In this document: piece after piece, positions 5,211 through 10,210 of the stretch
Numbering within the stretch: the first letter of the stretch is position 1
Layout of the letters: every line of letters begins with the position of its first letter
Origin: Thermoflexus sp040289485
GTDB lineage: Bacteria; Chloroflexota; Anaerolineae; Thermoflexales; Thermoflexaceae
Reading direction: 5' to 3'
Length of the DNA: 10,210 nt
Assembly (NCBI RefSeq): GCF_040289485.1
Contig: NZ_PSLG01000070.1
Coordinates: 1-10,210, forward strand
Notes under the pieces: model-generated
What the model saw: the letters and a program-made list of their open reading frames with translations, nothing else
The model's database searches: none
Told to the model about the DNA's origin: nothing
Position numbers and translations under genes: made by a program

Positions 5211-7567
5211 AGCCCTCGTGTGCCGGTCCGCCGGGCGACCGCCTCCAGGGCCCGGAAGGCGAGGTCCCGGGTGAGGGGATCCAGATCGGGGTCGAAGGCC
5301 AGCGCCCGCAGGGCGGGCAGCGCCTCCACATCCCCCACGCGGGCGAGGGCCAGGAGGGCCGCCCGACGGACGGGGACATCGCCCCGTTCCAGGGCCTGCT
5401 GGAGGACCTGTCGGGCGGAGCCCATTCCAACGGCCTCCCCCTCCCGCACTGCCCACTCGATGAGCCATCCCTGTTGTTCCAGGGCCAGTGGCCGAAGGTC
5501 GGGGGGAGGGGGCTGGCGTTGTTTCTCCCACAGCTCCAGGGCATCCAGGGCGGCAGAGCGGACCAGCCATTCGGGGTCCTCGCGGGCGCGTTGCTCGATA
5601 CAGGCCTTCGCCCATGGCTCTGGGAGGCGGGCGAGGGCGAAGAGGGCGGCGCGGCGGACCCGCCAGTCGGCTTCCTCGGTGGCCTCTTGGAGGATCTGAG
5701 GCCCCTCCGGGTAGGCCAGCAGGGCTTCGGCCGCCAGGCGCCGCAGGGGCTCCTCCGCCTCCAGGAGCAGGCGGATCAGCCGCTGCATCGCGGCCTCTGT
5801 CCGATGGTCCCCCAGCGCCCGGACGGCGGCCGCCCGGACCTCCGGATGGGGGTCGGCGAGGGCGCCTTCCAAGAAGGGAAGGTCGTTCGTCCGTCCCAGC
5901 CATCCCAGCCCCCGGGCGGCGGCCGCGCGGATCTCCGGATCGGCGTGGCGCAGGGCCCGGTGCAGCAGGATGGGGACGCCCGGATCGCCGGTCTGGATCA
6001 GCGCCCCGACCAGGCGCTGGCGGAGAAGCGGCGGGAGGCCCGGCTGGAGGAAGGCCCGCCCCAGGGCGGCCAGGACCTGGGGTCGCCATGGGGCCTGGGG
6101 CGAGGCCGCCGCCGCCCAGCGAGCCATCCGCAGCAAGCGCGAGCGGAAGGCGTCGTCCGGCGCTGTCAGCGCGCGTTCGATCAGCCCACCGAGGGGGCCC
6201 AGGGCGGCGTAGAAGGTGAGCACCGCTTCCCAGTTGGGGTCGTCGAGGTGGGACAGCAAGGCAGCGCTATCCCCCGACTGGGCCAGGGCCCACGCGGCGA
6301 GGTAGGCTTGGAGGAGAGGGTGGCGGAAGTGGCCGCGCTCGGCGTCGATGGGCACGATCGGCCGGCCAGGGGCGGTGAGGGCCTCGATGGCCTGATCCAC
6401 ACGGCGCTGGTTCCCCGGCCCGAAGAGGTCTGGGTCGGCCCGGGCGAGGGCCCGCTCCAGATCCTCCAGGGTGATCAAGAACCGTTCCTCCTCCAGCAAC
6501 TGCAGGGCCAGTTGTCCCAAGAGCAGCCGGGCCGCCGGAGGGGTGAGGGGGGTTCTCTCGGCGATCCCGCGCAGCAGCCTTTCGACGATCTGGTCGTAGA
6601 GGGTGGGGTCGCCCGGGCGGCCCCCGCGCAGAACAACGGCGGCGGCGACATCCGCAGGGCGATGGCCAAGCGGGTCGGTTCTTCCCCACGCCGGGGGCTG
6701 CTCGGCGCTTGCTGAGGCCCCCGCGACCTGGGACCAGCGCTCCAGGAAGGCGCGGACGGCGGGCTCGGTCCACGGGGCCAATGGCAGCGGGACGAACCCG
6801 AGTTCTTCCACGTCGCGGGTGGCTTCGCCGTCGCCGGCGAGCACAACGGTCAGGGCGGGATACGCTTCCAGCAACCGCCCCAGCCAGCGCAGGAGTTCCG
6901 GGCGCCGGGGCGAGGGCACGGCGTCGAGTTCGTCGAGGAGCAGGAGGAGAGTCCCGCTCCGCAAGGACGGCCGGATCAGGACGTCCAGCCGCGGGCGCAG
7001 GATCAGCGGGACCATGGATTTGAGCAGGTCGAGGAGGGGGATCTCGGGCGGCGCCATCGGTTCGACGGCGAGCAGGGGGAGCCGGACATACACCGGGAGC
7101 CCGGCCGTCGATTCGGCGTCCAGGCGGCCGGCCAGGGCTTCCTGGGCCAGCCAGGCCAGGGCGCTGGTGCGGCCGCTCCCGGGCGGCCCGTAAAGGAAAA
7201 GGCGCCGGGCGGCCTGGAGGGCCCGACGGAGGGACAGCGGCGTCTCGGCCGGCGGCTCCTCCAGATGCAATCGCGGGACGGGCGGCGGGGGGAGCACTGC
7301 GGGCTCGATCAGGCACTGGGCCAGGCGGGGATCCAGGGCGGACCAGGCGACCCAGCGAGGCCACTGTTCGGCCAGCCAGCGGCGATATTGCAACTCCGTG
7401 GTAAGGAAGAAGCGCTGGCGCGCCCGGGCCACCCGTTCCGCCATGGTCGCGCGCAACGTCTGGAGCGGGCGTCGGCCGATGGAGAGCAGACCGACGGCGA
7501 GGAGCGCCAGGGCCGCGCCGATCAGCGCGGAGAGGGGATCGAAGCGCCAGGCGCCGAAGACGCTCAC
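5207..7567 (-). CDS. Membrane-anchored NACHT-like NTPase with C-terminal HEAT repeats
   Basis: This 786-residue protein has one membrane helix at about 11-30 followed by a basic stretch, predicting an anchored cytoplasmic body. A NACHT/STAND-like P-loop domain follows. Walker A is YGPPGSGRTS (126-135), with R133 where lysine is nearly always found. Walker B is TLLLLLDELD (206-215), with D212, E213 and D215. The strand TVVLAGD (240-246) sits at the sensor position, and HFRHPLLQAYLAAWAL (413-428) matches the winged-helix end of NACHT modules. From about 470 to the end there are seven or so HEAT-like helical pairs, for example 536-557, 566-588, 626-647, 660-680, 722-745 and 752-779. The GTG start at 7567 has AAGGAGG seven bases upstream. 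It lies 57 bases after a response regulator gene, probably as one operon. A role as a sensor, scaffold or defence-type switch is inference; the ligand is unknown. Confidence 0.88.
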   Translation of the reverse strand: MSVFGAWRFDPLSALIGAALALLAVGLLSIGRRPLQTLRATMAERVARARQRFFLTTELQYRRWLAEQWPRWVAWSALDPRLAQCLIEPAVLPPPPVPRLHLEEPPAETPLSLRRALQAARRLFLYGPPGSGRTSALAWLAQEALAGRLDAESTAGLPVYVRLPLLAVEPMAPPEIPLLDLLKSMVPLILRPRLDVLIRPSLRSGTLLLLLDELDAVPSPRRPELLRWLGRLLEAYPALTVVLAGDGEATRDVEELGFVPLPLAPWTEPAVRAFLERWSQVAGASASAEQPPAWGRTDPLGHRPADVAAAVVLRGGRPGDPTLYDQIVERLLRGIAERTPLTPPAARLLLGQLALQLLEEERFLITLEDLERALARADPDLFGPGNQRRVDQAIEALTAPGRPIVPIDAERGHFRHPLLQAYLAAWALAQSGDSAALLSHLDDPNWEAVLTFYAALGPLGGLIERALTAPDDAFRSRLLRMARWAAAASPQAPWRPQVLAALGRAFLQPGLPPLLRQRLVGALIQTGDPGVPILLHRALRHADPEIRAAAARGLGWLGRTNDLPFLEGALADPHPEVRAAAVRALGDHRTEAAMQRLIRLLLEAEEPLRRLAAEALLAYPEGPQILQEATEEADWRVRRAALFALARLPEPWAKACIEQRAREDPEWLVRSAALDALELWEKQRQPPPPDLRPLALEQQGWLIEWAVREGEAVGMGSARQVLQQALERGDVPVRRAALLALARVGDVEALPALRALAFDPDLDPLTRDLAFRALEAVARRTGTRGL

Positions 7568-7624
7568 GGCTGGCCTCCTTGGCGGCGGATCTGCCCGGGA
7601 AAGGGGACCCTGCGCCCGCCGCCC

Positions 7625-8323
7625 TCATTCCGTGGGGGAAAGCTCATCAGGCCCGACCAGCCGATAGCCGATCCCCCGTTCCGTGCGGATGAAGAGGGGG
7701 TGTTCCGGATCCGGCTCGATCTTCTGGCGGAGATACCAGATATACAGTTTGAGATAGCTCCGGTCCTGGGTATGCTCCTCCCCCCACACCTCCCGTAGCA
7801 GGAACTCGTGGGTCAAGGGGCGGCCGGGGAATCGAGCCATGGTGGCCAAGAGCCGGAACTCGGTGGGCGTGAGTTCCACCGGGCGGCCGTCCACGCGCAC
7901 CTCCTGGGTGATCATGTTCACGTAGAGGCGGCCGTTGTCGTAGATGCCTCGGGAGGCGGCGGCCTCGTAGCGGCGCAGCACGGCCTGGACGCGGGCGAGC
8001 AACTGGCGCGGCCCGAAGGGTTTGACCAGGTAATCGTCGGCCCCGCCCTCCAGGCCCCGCACGATATCCGACTCCGCGCCCAGGGCGCTGATGATGATCA
8101 CGGGCGTGTCCCCGGCGGCGCGGATCTCCCGCAGGACCTCCCAGCCGTCCATGCCCGGCAGCATGAGGTCCAGGAGCACCAGGTTGGGGGTTTCGGTGCG
8201 CAGGAGCCGTAGGCCTTCGGAGCCGTTGTGGGCGATGGAGACCAGATAGGCGGCCCGCTCCAGTTGCCAGGCCAGGAAGCGGGCCAGTTCCGCATCATCT
8301 TCAATGATCAAGATCTTCTTCAA
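7625..8323 (-). CDS. OmpR/KdpE-family response regulator upstream of the NACHT-like/HEAT gene
   Basis: This is a 232-residue DNA-binding two-component regulator. The receiver domain (1-120) has E8-D9-D10, phospho-acceptor D52 in LVLLDLMLPGMDGWE, switch serine S79 in VIIISA and K101 in DDYLVKPF, so it should be phosphorylatable. The winged-helix domain (about 128-224) contains LTPTEFRLLATMA and SYLKLYIWYLRQK, ending RGIGYRLVG. The start is TTG at 8323, giving MKKILIIEDD, with AAAGGGGG seven bases upstream. The next gene, 57 bases downstream, is the membrane NACHT-like/HEAT protein, suggesting that both are transcribed together. No cognate histidine kinase lies in the window. The YIWxLRQK segment is shared with the regulator at 1880-2584, which implies related DNA recognition. 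Confidence 0.95.
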   Translation of the reverse strand: MKKILIIEDDAELARFLAWQLERAAYLVSIAHNGSEGLRLLRTETPNLVLLDLMLPGMDGWEVLREIRAAGDTPVIIISALGAESDIVRGLEGGADDYLVKPFGPRQLLARVQAVLRRYEAAASRGIYDNGRLYVNMITQEVRVDGRPVELTPTEFRLLATMARFPGRPLTHEFLLREVWGEEHTQDRSYLKLYIWYLRQKIEPDPEHPLFIRTERGIGYRLVGPDELSPTE

Positions 8324-8402
8324 CGCTGCGCCCCCTTTGCGATCATGGCCCGGCGGCGGATCCCCGTCAGCCCGGACCGCGCGGAGGAAGAGCCTTGTCT
8401 TT

Positions 8403-8431
8403 ATTTTAGGGGGAGTCCCCCGTTCGGTCCA
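8403..8431 (-). promoter_or_regulatory. Predicted promoter of the 7625-8323 response regulator operon
   Basis: On the minus strand TGGACC (8431 to 8426, four of six matches to TTGACA) and TAAAAT (8408 to 8403, five of six to TATAAT) are separated by exactly 17 bases, about 80 bases before the TTG start. The spacer contains the near-perfect palindrome GGGGGAGTCCCCC (8409-8421, plus strand), a plausible operator. The -10 and the GGGGGAC in the spacer resemble the promoter of the other regulator gene. Confidence 0.5.
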
Positions 8432-8442
8432 GCCGGTGCCGG

Positions 8443-9675
8443 CTACTCCCAGCGGCGCAGATCGAGCAGCCGCGGGCTGCCCGGCGGGAGGTCCTCGGGG
8501 GAGACGGGGATCACCTCAGCCTGGAAGCGCAGCCCCTCGCGGATCGCTTCACGGAGGCGGTGGCGGATCGTCTCCACATCGGCGAGGCCTTCACGAAGGA
8601 CCACCCGGAAGGTCAAGGTGTCGACGTGGGCCTGGCGGTCGATGAGCGCCTGATAGGCCACCACCTCAGGGAAGCGGGCGAAGATCGCTTCCATCTGGCG
8701 GGGGTGGAGGAACATCCCGCGCACCTTGACGGCCTCGCCGGCCCGGCCCAGGATCCCAGCCAGGCGGGGGGTGGGGCGGCCACATGGGCACGGCTCCTCG
8801 AGCCAGCGCGAGAGGTCTCCGGTGCCAAAGCGGATGAGCGCGTAAACCGGATGGGAGAGGGTCACCACCACCTCGCCGACCTCGCCCAGAGGGACCGGCT
8901 CCCCGGTCTGGGGATCGCAGATCTCGATGTAGGCGTCCTCGGGCACGTGGAGGCCGGCTTCGTGTTCGCACTCGTAGCCCAGGCAGCCGCACTCTGCGGT
9001 CCCATAGCCCTGGCGCACCACCAGCCCGAAGCGTTGCAGGTCCTGGCGCAGGGAGGGGGGCAGTGGCTCGGCCGTGACGAAAGCCTTGCGCAGGGCGAGG
9101 TCCCGCTGGGGGTCCCAGCCGGCGCCCTGGGCCCGCTCCAGGAGGTTATACAGGTAACTCGGCAGGCCGATATAGGCCGTGATCCGCAGGGCCCGCAGGG
9201 CCTGCAACTGGAGATCCTGCTGGCCGATGCCGCCGGGGACGGCGGGGCAGCCAAGGACTTTCAGGGCCTCCTCGAACATAGCGCCGGCCGGGGTCAGGTG
9301 ATACGAGAAGGCGATCAGGACCCGGTCTCCGCGCTCGAAGCCGGCGGCGCGCAGGGCGGGCGCCCAACGCCAGGGATCCGGAACCGCGGGCTCAGGCTCG
9401 TAGAGGGGGCCGGGGGACTGGAAGATCCGGCGCAGGCGCTCCATCGGCCCCGTCAGCATTCCCCCGAAGGGAGGGTCCGCCTGCTGACGTTGCAGGAGGT
9501 CGTCCTTCCGCAGCACCGGGAGCCGGGACAGATCCCCCGGAGTTTGGAGAGCGCGGGGGCGCAAATCAGCCGCCTCCATCCGGGCGCGGAACCCGGGGGC
9601 GGATCGATAGGCCCGTCGGATCGCCCGATACACCTTGGGGAACAAGCGTTCCTGATAGGCACGGACCAGGTCCAT
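8443..9675 (-). CDS. Phenylacetate-CoA-ligase-like adenylate-forming protein (PaaK family, atypical)
   Basis: This 410-residue protein belongs to the ANL superfamily, closest to phenylacetate-CoA ligases (about 430 residues), which activate aryl acids with ATP and then CoA. Visible family motifs are LPVLRKDDL (52-60, N-terminal), GYGTAECG (223-230, the YGTxE adenylate motif), RFGTGDLS (282-289), CPCGR (296-300), and GRAGEAVKVRGMFLHPRQ (310-327), which enters the C-terminal domain. Two expected motifs are missing. The SSGTTGKP phosphate loop is replaced by FQSPGPLYEP (85-94), and the C-terminal catalytic lysine (RSEGKAxR in PaaK) by PPGSPRLLD (397-405). It may therefore be a divergent ligase or an inactive relative. 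The start ATG has GGGGGAAGG upstream. The LEA-2 gene precedes it by 78 bases on the same strand; the response regulator promoter follows. Confidence 0.88.
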   Translation of the reverse strand: MDLVRAYQERLFPKVYRAIRRAYRSAPGFRARMEAADLRPRALQTPGDLSRLPVLRKDDLLQRQQADPPFGGMLTGPMERLRRIFQSPGPLYEPEPAVPDPWRWAPALRAAGFERGDRVLIAFSYHLTPAGAMFEEALKVLGCPAVPGGIGQQDLQLQALRALRITAYIGLPSYLYNLLERAQGAGWDPQRDLALRKAFVTAEPLPPSLRQDLQRFGLVVRQGYGTAECGCLGYECEHEAGLHVPEDAYIEICDPQTGEPVPLGEVGEVVVTLSHPVYALIRFGTGDLSRWLEEPCPCGRPTPRLAGILGRAGEAVKVRGMFLHPRQMEAIFARFPEVVAYQALIDRQAHVDTLTFRVVLREGLADVETIRHRLREAIREGLRFQAEVIPVSPEDLPPGSPRLLDLRRWE

Positions 9676-9699
9676 AGGGCCTTCCCCCTGGGACCGCGG

Positions 9700-9747
9700 G
9701 GGGCTCCCCCCTCGCCCGCCGCGGGGGCTGGGAAAAGAGGGAGCCCC
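9700..9747 (-). repeat. Intergenic inverted repeat between the LEA-2 and PaaK-like genes
   Basis: GGGGCTCCC (9700-9708) and GGGAGCCCC (9739-9747) are exact reverse complements with 30 bases between, which can themselves pair partly (CCCGCC with GGGGGC-type pairing). It lies just after the stop of the LEA-2 gene and just before the ribosome site of the PaaK-like gene. No T-run follows, so an attenuating or mRNA-stabilising structure is as likely as a terminator. Confidence 0.4.
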
Positions 9748-9753
9748 GGATCT

Positions 9754-10210
9754 TCACTTGCGGAACTCTCCCTCAAAAGTTACCACCCGCTCGCCCGCCG
9801 GGGTCCGGAAGATCGCGGTTCCCTCCGCCGCCCGGATCCCGAAGGCGTAATCCCCGATGCCCTCCCACCAGGCCTTGACCACGGCGCCCGGGGTGAGCCC
9901 CATCTCCTTCAGTTTATGTCCCGAAGTCACCGCCAGGTTGGTAGCAACCACCCGGGAGGAGAGGAAGAAGGTCACCCGGAGCTCATTGGTGGTCCGGGGC
10001 GGGATGCTCATGTCTTCGTCCACCAGGGGGGCGTGGACGGAGAAGTAAGCGCTTTGGCCGTCTTTCTTGGCCTCCAATTGGGCGGTGAACTTGAGTTGAT
10101 CCAAGGTGACGGTCACATCGTTCGGGTTCTCGATCTTGAAAATGTAAGCTAGGCCGAGAGGAAGGTCCGGGGTCGGGGGCGGCGGGGCGGGGGTCGGCAT
10201 GGGCGTGCCG
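9754..10210 (-). CDS. LEA type-2 domain protein, 5' end beyond the window
   Basis: The frame stays open from the window edge to a TGA at 9754-9756. About 152 residues are seen. It begins with a Thr/Pro-rich stretch (GTPMPTPAPPPPTP) that looks like a linker, so the methionine at 10200 is probably internal and a signal peptide or lipobox may lie upstream. The body matches the LEA type-2 (LEA14/WHy) pattern: LAYIFKIENPNDVTVTLDQL with the conserved NPN, then strand-rich sequence with LVDEDMSIPPRTTNELRVTF. The fold is an immunoglobulin/fibronectin-like beta sandwich associated with stress tolerance and extracytoplasmic proteins. Its biochemical role is not established here. The PaaK-like gene follows 78 bases downstream on the same strand. 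Confidence 0.75.
   Translation of the reverse strand, partial: GTPMPTPAPPPPTPDLPLGLAYIFKIENPNDVTVTLDQLKFTAQLEAKKDGQSAYFSVHAPLVDEDMSIPPRTTNELRVTFFLSSRVVATNLAVTSGHKLKEMGLTPGAVVKAWWEGIGDYAFGIRAAEGTAIFRTPAGERVVTFEGEFRK

Noticed and set aside
4911..6089. Minus-strand Pro/Gly-rich frame of 392 codons that could look like a collagen-like protein
   Set aside because: It is the alternate-frame reading of GC-rich HEAT-repeat codons; the composition is an artefact.
4418..6715. Very long plus-strand open frame (765 codons) across the 264-aa gene and the NACHT-like/HEAT gene
   Set aside because: It is Gly/Pro/Arg-rich, has no motifs, and is the shadow of two real genes whose domains are readable in other frames. 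Long spurious frames are expected at this GC content.
8409..8421. GGGGGAGTCCCCC palindrome as a terminator for the PaaK-like gene
   Set aside because: The arms leave almost no loop and no T-run follows on the minus strand. It sits in the spacer of a plausible promoter, so an operator is the better reading.
8560..10152. Plus-strand open frame of 530 codons opposite the PaaK-like and LEA-2 genes
   Set aside because: It is antisense to two genes with clear family motifs, and its own translation is low-complexity without a domain.
1..10210. tRNA genes, rRNA, CRISPR repeats, transposase genes or attachment sites
   Set aside because: No tRNA T-arm context outside coding sequence, no regularly spaced repeats, and no transposase, integrase or phage motifs were found by reading both strands.

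Overview
The window is very GC-rich, with strong G/C third-position bias, Shine-Dalgarno-type ribosome sites (AGGAGG, AAAGGGGG, GAGGGAG) and frequent GTG/TTG starts. Together with KdpE-like response regulators, a membrane-anchored NACHT-like/HEAT protein, a deoxynucleoside kinase and a phenylacetate-CoA-ligase-like protein, this suggests a thermophilic or environmental Chloroflexota bacterium (Anaerolineae/Thermoflexus-like). That assignment is an inference from style; no rRNA or other marker gene is present.

Layout from left to right. 1-563 has no convincing gene. It holds a leftward promoter-like element (TTGACA-17-TATCAG, minus strand), two strong inverted repeats and a 13-codon CPYCG-containing mini-ORF. 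564-1859 (+) is an uncharacterised AAA/STAND-like ATPase. It converges with an OmpR/KdpE-type response regulator (2584-1880, -). Upstream of that on the same strand are a rhomboid-family intramembrane protease (3393-2677, -) and a deoxynucleoside kinase with an unusual C-terminal helical extension (4312-3482, -). The kinase is divergent from an unrecognised 264-aa protein (4416-5210, +), and overlapping -10 elements lie between the two starts. The 264-aa gene runs into a 786-aa protein on the other strand (7567-5207, -), the two stop codons sharing a palindromic TTAA. This large protein has one N-terminal membrane helix, a NACHT-like NTPase domain whose Walker A lysine is replaced by arginine, and a C-terminal HEAT-repeat solenoid. 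A second OmpR/KdpE-type regulator (8323-7625, -) lies 57 bp upstream of it, and the two look like an operon. Further right on the minus strand are a PaaK-like adenylate-forming enzyme lacking the usual P-loop and C-terminal lysine (9675-8443) and the 3' part of a secreted or lipoprotein-like LEA type-2 domain protein cut by the window edge (10210-9754).

The rhomboid and nucleoside kinase look like ordinary chromosomal genes. The most interesting part is 5207-8431: a response regulator with its own promoter, followed by a membrane-tethered P-loop/HEAT protein that resembles a sensor or scaffold. No histidine kinase is visible for either regulator. Both regulators share a variant winged-helix signature (YIWxLRQK) and a similar promoter (GGGGGAC, short spacer, CTAAAAT), which suggests related regulators. 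No tRNA, rRNA, CRISPR array, insertion sequence or phage gene was seen.
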